A stretch of 64,000 nucleotides of DNA from Argyresthia goedartella (taxonomy: Eukaryota > Arthropoda > Insecta > Lepidoptera > Argyresthiidae): contig OX463813.1 of assembly GCA_949825045.1 (NCBI GenBank), positions 558,001-622,000 of the forward strand, given 5' to 3'. Each line of letters opens with the position of its first letter. Within the stretch, counting starts at the first letter, position 1. This document shows, piece after piece, positions 10,692 through 22,053 of the stretch. The notes beneath the pieces were generated by a model. It saw only the letters and a list, made by a program, of their open reading frames with translations. It did not search any database and had not been told where the DNA came from. The position numbers and the translations under genes were made by a program.

Positions 10692-13420
10692 ATGCAGCAA
10701 AATATGCAAGGTTTTTCTGGCAAGCAACTAGAATTAGAAATAATTTAAGAAAGCGAAAGAATAGATATGCTTTGTATGACAGAACACTGGCTGCAAGAGT
10801 GTCCAATGCAGTTCAGCATACCAAATTATAAAGTGATCAGCTGTTTCAATAGAAAGACTAAAACTAGAGGTGGTTCCTTAATTTTAGTAAAAGATGGTTT
10901 TAAGTGTAAAGAACGAAAGGATATTGTTAGTCTTTCTAGTGAAATGAATGCTGAAGTCTCGTGTGTTGAGATGGAAAAATATACTATTGTTAGTGTGTAC
11001 AGGCAGGGCGAAGGAGATTTTGAAGTCTTTGAGACAGTGATGGAACAAGTTCTTCAACTTGCATCCAGAAACAAGTCCAAACGCATCATAGTTTGCGGCG
11101 ACTTTAACGTAGATTTACTAGACACCGCAAACCGCTCTATTCGCACAAGGATCCTAGCAGTATTTAAGTCTTACAATATGTGCAATGTCTTTCTGGAGCC
11201 TACACGAATAACGGCTAGCTCCGCTACTTGTCTAGATAACATATTCTGTGAATGTAGTATTCACGATAAACAAATAGTTAAGGCATTAAGTTCAGACCAC
11301 ACTGGTCAGATTGTAGTATTTGAAGAAAGTAATGCTATAAAGCCCGTTAAGGTATTGTGTAGACCAGTAACTTTAAAGAAAATGGAAAAATTTCGTAGTG
11401 GACTAGTGTCAAGTTTACCGTTAACACCTTACTGTGGAGATCCGAACACATTATATTCCAGCTTCTTCAAATCTGTATCTGCGGAATTTGAAAAGGTTTT
11501 CAATCTGACAAAAGTGAGAACGGACAACAAATCAAAATTCTCTGAATGGGCAACAGAGGATTTAAGACAGAGCAGGTCCAGACTGTATGAATTGTATGAG
11601 CAAAAATCCTATGATCACAGTCCTGAGTTTAACGTCTTTGCCAAAAATTATTCTAAAAATTTCAGGAAAGACTGCCACAATGCCAAGTGCCTACATCTTA
11701 ACAATAAAATCAAAGCGTCTGGCGACAAAATTAAAACTACTAGTCTAGTGAATCTAGTTTTAATTTAAAATTTAACGACCAATTACTCTCATCAAACGAG
11801 GACGTTGCTAACGCATTTGAAAAGTTCTTCAGTACCATACCAATAATAATAACAGAAGCACTACTATCCTCTTCTGAAAAGTCTTTAGATTACGTGGTTG
11901 AAAATGTGCCCCAAAAGAAGGATGGCTTTATCTTCAAGCCAATAGGCTCTATAACTATAGTTAAAACATTTAAACTTCTTAGCATGAAAAAGACTGAATA
12001 TTTACGGGGTATGTCGGTTAACGTGGTTAAATCAGTGATCGATGTGATTGCACCATACATGGCAATCACATTCAATAGTTGTATAGCAAACGGAGTTTTT
12101 CCTGACCTCATGAAAATGAGCAGATTAATATCATTTTTCAAATCCGGTAGTAAACAAGACCCTGACAACTTCATACCTGTATCTGTATTGCCAGTGTTGA
12201 GCAAGTTGTTTGAAAAGGTCATATTGAGTCAACTACTCTCTCACTTCAATGCATCTGGGCTACTCCACAAAAAACAGTTCGGATTCACTAAAGGCAGATC
12301 AACAACAGACGCCGGAGTAGCGCTAGTAGAACACATTTATAGTGCGTGGGAAGGATCACAGGATGCGGTTGGTATTTTCTGTGATCTTTCCAAGGCCTTT
12401 GAATCTTATTTAATGGAAAGATTACTAAAAGTAGATATAAACAGATGCAAGTCCACTGAAACCCATATGAATATTGGTGTACCACAGGGTTCTATCTTAG
12501 GTTCGTTCCTTTTCTTAGTGTACATGATTGACCTGCCTTATATGGTGGAAAAAATGACTCAGATTGTTCTATTTGCTGATGACATATCTATTATTTTCAA
12601 GGTGAAAAGACAAGAACAAATTCTAGACGACGCAAATAGTACACTCTCTCATGTGTTAAGTTGTTTCAATGTAAACAACCTGTTATTAAACTCAAAGAAG
12701 ACTAAATGTATTAAATTTTGTTTGCCAAATGTACGACAGGTTGAAAGCAGTGTAAGAATAGGATCTGAAAGATTGGACCTCGTTGAGGATACAATCTTTC
12801 TCGGAATTACTATAGATTCGACACTTCAATGGGGTCCTCACATAACTAATCTCGCACGAAGACTTTGCTCAGCCGCTTTGGCGGTCAGACAAATCAGATA
12901 TCTTACAGATGTTGAAACTGCCAGATTGGTTTACTTAAGTTATATTCACAGTATTATGTCTTATGGAATATTGCTCTGGGGGAGAGCAGCAGATATAAAT
13001 ACGATATTTGTCTTACAAAAAAGGGCGATCAGGGCGATATATCAATTAGATGCTAGGGAATCATTAAGAGAAAAATTCAAAGAAATTAATATACTTACGG
13101 TTACCTGTCAATATATTTACAAGAATATCATGCATGTAAGAAAAAACATAGCTTTATTTAAAATTGTAGGTGATAGCCATACAATTAACACTAGAAATTG
13201 AAAAAGGTTAGCACTACCATTATTTAGACTAAGTAAAGTAGGCACATCATTCATGGGGCACTGTATTCGCTTCTACAATAAAATACCACAGGAATCATTG
13301 ATCCTTCCTGAAAAGAGGTTCAAAAACTATGTTAAAAATGAGCTGATAAGAAAGTCCTATTAGAGTATTAAGGAATACTTAGATGACAAAACTGCATGGT
13401 CCATACCATCTCAGCGCACA
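10692..13420 (+). pseudogene. LINE ORF2 (endonuclease and reverse transcriptase), broken
   Basis: The frame starts with HQN-like QQNMQGF at about 10,694, meets a stop near 10,746, then runs open to 11,768 with the endonuclease landmarks CMTEHWL, VCGDFNVDL and SSDHTGQIV. A second open piece (11,894-13,201) holds the RT with LFEKVILSQL, CDLSKAFE, GVPQGSILGS and LFADD. About 25-30 residues are missing after CDLSKAFE, so the palm between motifs A and B is damaged. A stop at 13,199 and another near 13,360 interrupt the C-terminal region. Gene order and motifs match ORF2 at 2,558-5,563, and the C-terminal half matches the ORF at the left window edge. Confidence 0.82.
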
Positions 13421-13654
13421 GAAATTCGACGAGGGGCGATGGATCAAATCTATCACTCGCCGGCGAATTTCCTTAGACCGAAACCAGTACCTGTTGTAAA
13501 GTCACTTTAAAAAAAAAAGGTATGGGGAGTTTCTTGCCGTTTCTTCTTAACCCCGAGGCCCACCTTCCGAAACGGTGTAGTCTTTTTTTATATAAAAAAA
13601 ATATACTTGTAGTTATAAGTAAGTAAAATTTTGACGTTGAATAAGATACTTTAT

Positions 13655-14158
13655 TTATTTATATTCAATAAAAAATGACTCTCTGAAAGTCTGATTAAAG
13701 CTCCACTTTTGTGAGAACGCATAAATCAAATAAATTACCATTGGCAAATCAATTTTGATATTTTCAAGAAAGGTTCCGCTGGTCCTTGATTTTTTCGATT
13801 TTGTCTTACAGTTTCCTTTTGTGCAAAAACAAGATCCGAAACTATTATTTGTGCTTGCAGCAATCCGAATAGGTGTCCTATGAGTGCGACACATTTTCTC
13901 TCTCTGCATCAGGCCATTTTCTTCAGAATATGCCTTACATTGCCCCCTTGTACCCAACATTGTATGTACCATTGTAAGATTCCACATAAAATAAACTTCT
14001 TCCGTCGTCAAATTGCGGTGAATATATTGTCCGTCATCAACGAACCACTCGTCGTCATTCTCCAATTCCCTCGATTGTCTGTCCCAGGCATCCAGGATCT
14101 TCGGCGCGAGGAAATCCAGGTATAGGATCCAAAGTATCGGTGTCCGATAAGTGAGCCA
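13655..14158 (-). pseudogene. Merlin-like (ISXO2-type) transposase N-terminal fragment
   Basis: From a Met codon at 14,158 the frame shifts once near 14,065 and then runs to 13,655. The readable part has the order typical of the N-terminus of ISXO2/Merlin transposases: a helical segment, a paired-Cys region (MCRTH, CFCTKGNC), then RTSGTFLENIKIDLPMVIYL and FSQKWSFNQ, matching the usual GTFFE-x-SKL block before the catalytic domain. The DDE part that should follow is missing; the sequence ends beside the LINE tail near 13,600-13,655, so LINE insertion or deletion probably removed it. Assigned by motif order, not by a search. Confidence 0.6.
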
Positions 14159-14916
14159 TGGTCAATATACAGGAATCAATCAATGTCCAGAAACGTAAGC
14201 TCAAGTCAGCTGATAAAATGGAAGCAAATCGGTATCCAGGGGCGTAGCGAAGTCAGTAGAAACATAGAAAAGACCACAAAGAACACATTCACATAAACCA
14301 CAAAGCAACGGAATAATGACGCGCGCAAGATATGAAGATGTGTCATTTGTCAAAAAACACTAATCAAAATGGCCGCCGTGCGTTTCGTTTCACGTAATAT
14401 TCAATTAAATAAAAAAATAGAGCCGCCGTGCGTTTTGTTTTACGTAATATTAATATTATATTTTATTGAAATCAAAAAAATAAAAACTTATCTCCGGCGG
14501 CTAAAATTGCTTTAAATCATTTCAAAACAACCCAAAAAAGCCAGCATTACATTACACATTACATTGGCGACCCTGGAAAGGTTTTGGTTGGACTTATGTG
14601 CTAAAACAAAGGTAGCACCTATTCAGTAAATATCCATACCTAAACTCGAGCTTTTCGCATCCTTACTTTCTGCCAGACTGGTAGATAAGATAATTAAAAC
14701 TCTTTTGATGATAGCTTTATTTTACCTGAAGAATTCTGCCTTTATTTTAATACCATTGGCAGTTTGCCGTGGCAGTCCAGCCGAATCCAGCAAAGATTAT
14801 TTCCTACCAGACATAAAAATAAAAAACGCCTAAGTTTATGTGTTGCGGTTACGTACTTAAGCACTTATGTCGATTTTAACAACAAGCTGTAAATAAAATT
14901 TATATGTATATTAATT
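14159..14916. other. AT-rich spacer with a short direct repeat
   Basis: No gene seen. Two copies of a GCCGCCGTGCGTTT...ACGTAATATT segment occur at about 14,371 and 14,422, each followed by AT-rich sequence; they may be remnants of an element end. Confidence 0.45.
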
Positions 14917-15880
14917 TTAATAAAAATGAAAAATTAACGTAACGGTAAATAAAGTAATAAAGTAACGGTATTTTTTAAGGCGACTCCCGCTGCCACACCG
15001 CTGCCCCAAAAACTTTTTTCTTTCTTCAGGGATCCCTTTAGCTGCTGTCTTCCCAGTTGGTCGTGGAATCATTGTGTTTTTGAGGAAAGGGAGTTTTTCA
15101 TACTCCGCACTCCGTTGGTCGGTTTTGTAGTGCAAGTCGAAATCTCCCTTTTTCACCATCACCTCCAAAATTTCCTTGAGATACACTCGGTGTTCGCTTC
15201 TTAACTTTTGGCTGATTTGAGTAATCCTTATAATAGAAAAAGTCTGCCACCTCCATTGTTTTGACCTCCACTTTACCAGCCTTGGCTACAGCAGTGACGT
15301 AGTCTTTATAGTCATAGATCTTTTTTGTCCTGTCGAAAGAATGTTCCACCAAGTGGTGGAACGAGTCAGCCGACATAAATGTGTGGCCTGGCTCGAAGTA
15401 GCTCAAGATGATAGAGTTAGCTTGTATCTCATCACTGTTGGCAAACTGCACCAAAAAGGTTAACAGGCAGCAGTTTTTGTTTTGAGCCGAGCAATTGTCC
15501 AGCCAAATTTTTATATTTTCTGCATCCCTTTTGTGCAGCAAGAAACTTCTGAACGTGCTTATAAGATCTTCTTGCTTTCGTCCACTTACTCCTTCGTGCC
15601 ATAATACGGCATATGCAGGGTTTTTGGTGGAAAATCCTCCTAACGGCACAAAGCTCTCGTTAAAGCCTAGGGCAGAAAACAGCGGAGTTGACAACATAAC
15701 TTGGCAACATTCTTGGCAACATAACCACCTTTTGCAAATCTACAGATACAATAACGGTTTTCTCATCGGTTTTTGCTGTGATGTCTTTTTCGTATAGTTT
15801 TCGTGCATTGGTGTATCTTAGTTTATGCTTGATGTAATTTTGACAAGTTGGACATTCTGAGTGTGGTTCTTTAGAATGAT
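14917..15880 (-). pseudogene. DDE-like transposase remnant (DUF7869-type)
   Basis: Reading leftward from about 15,880, the first part is ECPTCQNYIKHKL, KLYEKDI and VDLQKVVMLPR, then the frame shifts near 15,697 into an ORF with VPLGGFSTKNPAYAVLWHEG, IWLDNCSAQNKN and YFEPGHTFMSADSFHH. This succession, with Asp in VDLQK, in LDNCSAQNKN and in SADS, fits the insect DUF7869 proteins, a presumed DDE nuclease family found with transposons. The 3' part shifts frame again near 15,100-15,190 and ends about 14,930. The upstream part of the protein is missing and no terminal repeats are seen. The family name is from memory of motifs, so the exact superfamily is uncertain. Confidence 0.5.
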
Positions 15881-17149
15881 CATCATTGTGGAGGTCAAAA
15901 ATCTAACATGTTTCGCTCTCTTCGTGTCCAAGCTTCGCGAATGAAATCTTCATTATATTACTCAGGTGGTTTCGGTAGGTTTCTTTGTAATATCGTATTT
16001 ATACTTTAATTATTGTTATATTTTACAAATCAATTGAAACATATAAAATAATAAACGGTTTAATTTAAATAATTTATACAAATACATCATATTTAAAATA
16101 ACCTCCCAGCGCCCAGACTTTATTTGCCCTAGTAGTGTTACACGCCCAAAGTACTTTTAATAGGTTCGCATGGTAGACGCCCAGAATTTTCGTCATTCGA
16201 AAATGTACCTTATACTGATCGTACAAATGTAGGATTTTTTTAGTTGATAAGGGATGGGTAAAGACTGTTTTTAGCTAGGAAAGAAGTCAAAACGAAAGAA
16301 CCTTTAAAAGGTATCTGGGGCGCAATCACCAATGAAAACGGTTTATGTATTTAATTTATTTTTAAGTGATTTGAGTGTATGTAGTGTGAAATAGATACTT
16401 TGTTATGAAACTTGAGCCTTAAATCGTATGAAAATAAAAAAATAAGATATTTTGTATTTTTTCAAGACATCATTTGAAAAATATCAGCTCATCAACCACA
16501 AAAAAGTAATTATTAGTCTCATGTTCAAGTGGAAGTGGCATTAAATATTTACCAATGCATAGCTGAAATGTGTTCATTTAAGGTGTTCATAAATAAAACT
16601 CGTCAAAACTAATTATTGGTATTATTTTTCCATTAATTATTGGGAAACCTCACAAAGATCGATAAAGCGATAAAGGACCATAAGCCTTTTAAAAGCATAG
16701 ACCATATTACCTATTAGAGATCCTTCTACAAATCAGTCTTAATTCGGGATACTCTGTTTTACATGAAAATATTCCATATCGGTGTTTTTAAGTAATCAGT
16801 CTCGTTACATGTAAACAATCATCAGTGGGTATTGACATACACACAAACAAACAATTTTCAACAAAAAACGAAATAAAAACTTTTCCATAGCTAACTATTA
16901 AATAAACATGAAAAAATAAAGTGTTTGTCATAACAGCAATAACTCAAAACATAGCCATTCCAACTATCGAAAAATAAACAATTATTCTCTTCATTGCAAA
17001 ATTAAGAATACAAAACAAATATAAAAAACGATACAAAAATATACTCTCAGCAACAAAACAAATTGTTTAAGCTTTCATACTATTCTTTGTCTAAGAATTG
17101 AAATGGCTATGTTTTATTTTAAAGATATTAATACAAGCTTAGACATTAG
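15881..17149. other. AT-rich stretch, nothing recognised
   Basis: About 1.3 kb of A/T-rich sequence with no supported ORF. A small block with GCCCAGACTTTATTTGCCC and GTAGACGCCCAG (16,108-16,190) stands out in composition but I cannot assign it. Confidence 0.45.
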
Positions 17150-17301
17150 CCCATTATTAATTAAAAAAAACCATACTCCGAGAGTAAAGTTAATCCGGGA
17201 GAAACTACAGGACAGAGCTAGAGACAGCTGTCTAGCACTGTCCCCTAGATACTCCCGGAGAAATTTTACTCCCTCTCGGAGTACCTATTATTAATAATGG
17301 G
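17150..17301. mobile_element. Foldback MITE, 152 bp
   Basis: The sequence is an imperfect palindrome over its whole length: left end CCCATTATTAATTAA, right end TTATTAATAATGGG. Inside, ACTCCGAGAG, CCGGGAG and GGACAG face CTGTCC, CTCCCGG and CTCTCGGAGT, around a central TAGAGACAGCTGTCTA. Flanks read TTAG and GTAG, so the target duplication may be TA or TAG, unresolved. Confidence 0.7.
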
Positions 17302-17344
17302 GTAGGAGATCAAAATATTACTTAGGTAATAATATTATTGCCCA

Positions 17345-18650
17345 GGGGTGTGGAACAATTTATAACAGTTTCTTTCATTAGTAAGACACAGATGAATTTT
17401 GCAGGATGTACAAATGATTTTGGTTTTATTTTTGCAGCATAAAAAGCGACACTATTTTTGCACTTGGCTCACTTCGGGTAAGTGACCAGCTTGGCGGTAA
17501 CGTTGTTTTTTCAATGGGATAGGCGCGGGTGCTGTTCTTTTTCGGAATTAAACTTGCCTTTGTTCAGCATGTTCTTCTTGCTGCGATGTTTCATCGAGTG
17601 AATCGTCTTTATCAAGATTAGCAACGAGGAGCGCTTCAGCAATCTCCATTTTGAAAAATCGCATTTGGGGTATGGCTTTTAAGTCTACTCCTTCTTTTAA
17701 TTTATCTTGGCGATACAATATCCAGGAGTTGCTGGCACCCAGGTCAAAGAAGTGAGATATAACTCTTTGCGGCCACTTTTTCGTTCTGCAGCGGTATGGG
17801 CAGTACGACAACATTCTATCCGCTATATCCACTCTTCCCATGATTTTATTGTAGAGTTTGACTACTTCAGGTCTAGGCACAGACGTGTATTTTCTTTTCA
17901 CCTTTGACCAGCGTTGACAATCATCGATAGTGTGATCGGCATGGATGTTTGACATAAACGTGACAGACTTGCTATCAAGCTATTTTGTCAAAACAAGTTT
18001 TTTAGCTTTGTTTACCACAAACTGCCAAGATCCTCTAGGTTTCTTTTTCATTATTTTGTCGTCTCAATCAAGAATGCGATTCTTCATTATCGTTCCTGTG
18101 CATTTTAGGCCTTTCACTTACAAGTGCCAAAATGAGTTCCTCCGAAGTGAAGTAACGGTCGCAGTAAATAATATGCCCAGGTACCAAATCCTTAGCTAGT
18201 GATAATATAGCCTTTTCTGATAAGCCGAAATTTGAATCTGCTAAGTCAGGATACGCAGTGGTTCCTTGATACACGTCAAAGTCACAAACTAGCCCCTGTG
18301 GTGTAGCCAGTACGAAGGCTTTTAGGCCCACTGGATTCGGCTTTCCAGGGCAATATTGTTTCATCCCACATCTGCCTTGAAATTGAATCATCATCTCGTC
18401 TACCGAAAGATCTTGTTTCTTCTCCTGTAACATACAACCTTTCTTTACAGCCACTAGAAGTGGTCTCACTCTCCACAACTTATCAGATGAATTTTCATCA
18501 GGTGGTACGTGCTAGTCCATAACCAATTTCAGTGAGTTTCTCAGAAGGAGGAATCTGTTTCTTGGCATGCTGTCTGCTATGATTGGGATCCTGAATTTTT
18601 TGGTCCAATACATCCTGATAGCAGGGTAGTTGATACAAGACATTAGTTAA
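17345..18650 (-). pseudogene. piggyBac-like transposase, 5'-truncated and frameshifted
   Basis: From the right, the remains start in the PGBD region with YPAIRMYWTKKFRIP and RNRFLLLRNSLKL, then LSVDEMMIQFQGRCGMKQYC (first catalytic Asp), GLVCDFDVYQG and IIYCDRYFTS (second Asp), and, in a second open piece at 17,548-17,955, VKLYNKIMGRVDIADRML (third Asp) with CPYRCRTKKWP. A Cys-rich C-terminal ribbon (ICTSCKIHLC) is readable near 17,390 in another frame. It would cut and paste DNA at TTAA. At least two frameshifts (about 18,060 and 17,550) and loss of the N-terminus make it inactive. It differs from the piggyBac fragments at 32.5 and 55.9 kb. Confidence 0.8.
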
Positions 18651-18681
18651 TAGTCAATTTGACTAAAAGAGCTTCAGTAAG

Positions 18682-18870
18682 TTAGAGGCTTTTGATCGCT
18701 CTCAGCATGTAATCGGCGAGTGCCGGGCTCTGGTCTTTAATGACCTTATCAACCATCAACACTACCGTGTCCACCACCATAGGTAATATGTGGGTCTCTC
18801 TCAAATTAATTGTATCGTTACGCACTTGTAAATTTATGTTACGCATATGTTTTGTTACGCTCATGTACAA
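18682..18870 (-). CDS. Unrecognised small ORF, array unit 1 (partial)
   Basis: I do not recognise this 62-codon ORF. It starts MYMSVTKHMRN and contains DKVIKDQSPALADYMLRAIK, the same sequence as the ORF at 22,293-22,592 apart from few changes, but the unit is cut at 18,685 beside the piggyBac remnant. Start and function are uncertain. Confidence 0.35.
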   Translation of the reverse strand: MYMSVTKHMRNINLQVRNDTINLRETHILPMVVDTVVLMVDKVIKDQSPALADYMLRAIKSL

Positions 18871-19346
18871 AACGTAACGTGCATGTTAACATAAAGGTAG
18901 TGTTCACAATAAAACGATGAATGTTCTAATAATGTATTTAATGAAAAATTTGCCATAGGCAATAATTTTGTGCAAGACTATTCAATGAAATAAAATTATC
19001 AAAATATATTAAACAAAATGAACTTCAACATTTACTGTAGATTAGATTAGAATTACAAACATCGTTTGCTCAGACAAACATGATAATTAACCATATAATC
19101 AGCATTTATTGTGAAATATTTTGTGATAAATCATTTAATCAAATAAATTTTTAAAATATTTTAAACAAAATGAACTTAAAATGTTACTTTAGATTAGAAT
19201 TTCAATACAAACAACGTTTGTTCAGACAAACTACTTTACCCTGCAGAATTATTTCCACGAGGCTTTTGATCGCTCTCAGCGTGTAATCGGCGAGTGCCGG
19301 ACTCTGGTCTTTAACGACCTTATCAATCGGATAATTCGTTATCGAT

Positions 19347-19637
19347 TTATTCATCGTCGCTATAACTGATAACAATATCCTGACACGCCTCTACAATAGC
19401 TTCTTCCGTACTTCCTTGGTCAGCATTTTTTATGCTGTCGATAGCGGTATTTAATCTGAATAAAATGTCAAAAAAGGGTTCTCCTCTTCTACATTTATAC
19501 AACGCATCTAAAATGGAGCACGCTCTTTGTTTTATGGCTGGATGTTCATGAAATTCCGTGCAGCATCTGATGAGTTCGTCTACGGTAATGGGAACGGATA
19601 CGATCGGCACATGCACACCTATATAAATATCACTCAT
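19347..19637 (-). CDS. Unrecognised 96-residue ORF of the tandem array
   Basis: The product is small and soluble-looking, with no membrane segment or signal peptide. It begins MSDIYIGVHVPIVSVP, has a central Cys/His cluster (RCCTEFHEHPAIKQRACSIL) and ends in an acidic tail SYSDDE. A splice-acceptor-like TTTTCTTTTCAG precedes the same segment in the unit-3 paralogue near 22,237, so it could be a downstream exon. Its stop overlaps an ATG that starts the shared DKVVKDQSPALADY ORF of the next unit (ATGAATAA). Unit 3 has the same frame with an in-frame stop and a maT inserted in it. I know no family that matches; a host-derived or mobile-element origin are both possible. Confidence 0.45.
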   Translation of the reverse strand: MSDIYIGVHVPIVSVPITVDELIRCCTEFHEHPAIKQRACSILDALYKCRRGEPFFDILFRLNTAIDSIKNADQGSTEEAIVEACQDIVISYSDDE

Positions 19638-19673
19638 GCCCTTCAGTATTTTTGTAAGGTGTAAATGGTAGTC

Positions 19674-20326
19674 ATTATTATCATTATATATACTTTATTG
19701 CATATACACATTAGTGGACAATTACAAACATAGTTAGTATACAAAGGCGTGCTTATCTCTATATAGAGATTTCTTCCAGCAAACCCAGGGCTGACAGGGA
19801 AAAATAGTTTCATGCGAAGGGATAGACCTATTATGCACAACATAACAAAAAAACTAAACATCAGAGTGACTTTAATATATTTATAATAAATTACTTAGAT
19901 ATTTACACATATAAATAAATGAGAACCTACATAATAATATAATACCTATAAATACTATATATAAATATCAATAAATACCTATACAATATATAAATAAAAT
20001 ATAATCTACTACAGAAGAGAAAGGTAATGTTCCTTCAAACTACTTTTGAAGATGTTAAGAGATGGACTGTCCCTGACGGTGCTGGGGAGTTTGTTCCAGA
20101 GCTTGATAGCCCGGAGTCGGAACCCATGTTCATATGCGACAGTTTTATGTTGAGTGTGAGGTCTCCGAGGCCTATCTGAAGAAAGAAAAGTGAACAAATC
20201 ACGTAAGAAGCCAGGGTTATGAGGATTATGTAAAATCTTAAAGAGAGTGAAGAGGATGTGGGAATCCCGGCGAAGACGGATTGGAAGCCACTTCAGATCC
20301 CTGCGATACTGAGAAACATGGTTAAA
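19674..20326 (-). mobile_element. 5'-truncated LINE fragment (LINE-B family) with 6-bp target duplication
   Basis: GTAGTC flanks it at 19,668-19,673 and 20,327-20,332, while the paralogous unit at 22,227 carries one uninterrupted GTAGTC. The minus-strand fragment holds the last part of ORF2 (readable LRAIKLWNKLPSTVRDS, 20,009-20,197) and a 3' UTR with the same TTATCTCT...AGAGATTTCTTCCAGC hairpin as LINE-B. Confidence 0.85.
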
Positions 20327-20384
20327 GTAGTCGTTCTGAAAAGAAAATATAAATTATTTCATTATTTAAATAACTGCAAATATA

Positions 20385-20624
20385 TCAAACATTGTAATAG
20401 GTCATAATTCTCTTACATGGTTTTCTTGTAAAGGCGAATATGCCTGTAAAATTCGTAAAACTCACATTAACCGTCGATCCTATTTTACCCTGCAGAATTA
20501 TTTCCACGAGGTTTTTGATCGCTCTCAGCGTGTAATCGGCGAGTGCCGGACTCAGGTCTTTAACGACCTTATCAAAGGGATAATTTGTTATCGATTTATT
20601 CATCGTCGCTATCAATGATAACAA
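20385..20624 (-). CDS. Unrecognised 79-residue ORF of the tandem array
   Basis: Translation starts (if used) at the ATG overlapping the stop of the preceding unit's acidic-tail ORF. The product contains FDKVVKDLSPALADYTLRAI, then KNLVEIILQGKIGS, VNVSFTNFTGIFAFTRKPCK and a short variable end. The FTGIFAFTRKPCK end is followed on the minus strand by GTAAGAG, a possible splice donor, and 60-odd bases later by TTTCTTTTCAG, but joining there would not keep the frame. No known domain recognised. Confidence 0.4.
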   Translation of the reverse strand: MLSLIATMNKSITNYPFDKVVKDLSPALADYTLRAIKNLVEIILQGKIGSTVNVSFTNFTGIFAFTRKPCKRIMTYYNV

Positions 20625-20746
20625 TATCCTGACACGCCTCTACAATAGCTTCTTCCTAACTTCCTTGGCAAGCATTTTTTATGCTGTCGATAGCGGTATT
20701 TAATCTGAATAAAATGTCAAAAAAGGATTCTCCTCTTCTACATTTA

Positions 20747-22053
20747 CATAGTCAGGTCATAAGTTCTGTCACATGTGCAATATGAAATAATTTAGACATG
20801 TTTATTATTTATGTAAACATTTATATAGCAAAATGAACTTAATAAAACAGATTCTTATGGTAATAAAGTTTATTCAAAATGACCCTCGCGATTTTGAATA
20901 CAGGCCTTTATTCTGCGCGGCCAGTCGTCTATCGCAGCACGAACGAGGTCCATGTCAATATCGGCGGCTGCCTTAATCAAGGATGCCTTGAGTGACTCCA
21001 AATCAGGATGAGGCTTTGAGCAGGCCTTTTCCTCCAAGTGTTGCCATATCTTGTAATCTAACGGACTCAAATCTGGACTGGAGGAGAGCCAGTCTTCGTG
21101 CCGGATGAAGTCGATTTCACGCGCCGCCAGCCAGTCTTGTGTGCTTTTCGCTCTATGAGCTGGCGCAGAATCTTGTTGGAATAACCAGTGCCTGTTATTA
21201 AACATGATATGAGAAACAGGTTCCATAAGGTTCTTGAGGACTGTATTTTGATACACAACTGCATTCGTTTTTACGCCTTTCTCACAAAAATGTACCTCAG
21301 TTAAGCCCCAATAAGAGACTCCCAACCAAACCATGAGCGAGGATGGAAAATGACCTCGTTGGACACGCGGAATACGGTTGCTCGCTTCTTCACTGCTGTG
21401 TGCGTACACCTTATCATTTTGTTTGTTGTAGCTCTCTTCCACGGTGAAAATTTTTTCATCCGAAAAAAGAATTTCCCGATGTTTTTTTTCCGCGTACCGC
21501 TTCAACAAAGCGCGGCATCTCTTCAGTCTCAGGTCCATTAAAAGAGCGTCCAAACAATGTCCTGTTTTTCTTCGATATGCCCTAAGCCCTAAGTCTTCAT
21601 TTAACACCCTTTACACCGTGGTCCTGCTTAACCCCATATGAAGGGCCAACAGTTTCTGCTTACGTATGGGATTTCTTTGAATTCGCGCCTTCACAGCTTT
21701 TATCACTGCTGGAGTCCTAACAGAGCGAGGGCGACCACTTCTTGACCTGTCATCTACACTAGAGTCTTCATTGTATCGTTTAATGTTACGATAAACGAAT
21801 CTTTTGGTTATATTCAAATTTTTCAGTAAGTCGAAAATCTGAATTGGCGCGTAACCGCAACGATGCAACGCAATAACTGCGACACGGTCTTCTTTAAGTG
21901 TCCACTCCATATTTAAAAATGAGGAAAATTCTAAAAAGTACACATTTTTATTTTCATGAAAAATTCGAAATTCGAATTCAATAAACTTTTTTGTGGCCAG
22001 CGTTCTAAATTCAAAAGTTTTTATTGTGTGACAGAACTTATGACCTGACTGTG
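20747..22053 (-). mobile_element. maT-type (DD37D) mariner element, 1,307 bp, with TA target duplication
   Basis: The ends are inverted repeats of about 27 bp, left CATAGTCAGGTCATAAG..., right the complement of CACAGTCAGGTCATAAG.... TA flanks both ends. The paralogous array unit reads CTACATTTATACAACGC without an insertion (about 19,484-19,503), which confirms both boundaries. Confidence 0.93.
20870..21910 (-). pseudogene. maT transposase, one in-frame stop
   Basis: From MEWTLKEDRV at 21,910 the protein has two helix-turn-helix parts (ALHRCGYAPIQIFDLLK; RKQKLLALHMGLSRTTV), a GRPRSVR linker and a DDE domain with LFSDEKIFT, FQQDSAPAHRA and SPDLSPLDYKIWQ. Thirty-seven residues separate the second and third Asp, the maT (DD37D) spacing. 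A TAA (21,611-21,613 on plus) replaces a Lys codon just after the second helix-turn-helix. The C-terminus ends NREGHFE. Otherwise the frame is intact, so this copy is a young relic. The copies at 37.7 and 61.1 kb lack this stop but have a different one. Confidence 0.9.

Larger units (their letters stand above)
8805..13600 (+). mobile_element. Decayed Jockey-like LINE, related to the elements at 1-1,060 and 2,363-6,890
   Basis: A plus-strand element with ORF1 (8,805-10,686), ORF2 (10,692-13,420) and a 3' UTR with GGAGTTTCTTGCCGTTTC near 13,527. It carries several frameshifts, in-frame stops and an internal deletion in the RT, so it is dead. The 3' end appears to abut the Merlin-like fragment. 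Confidence 0.8.
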
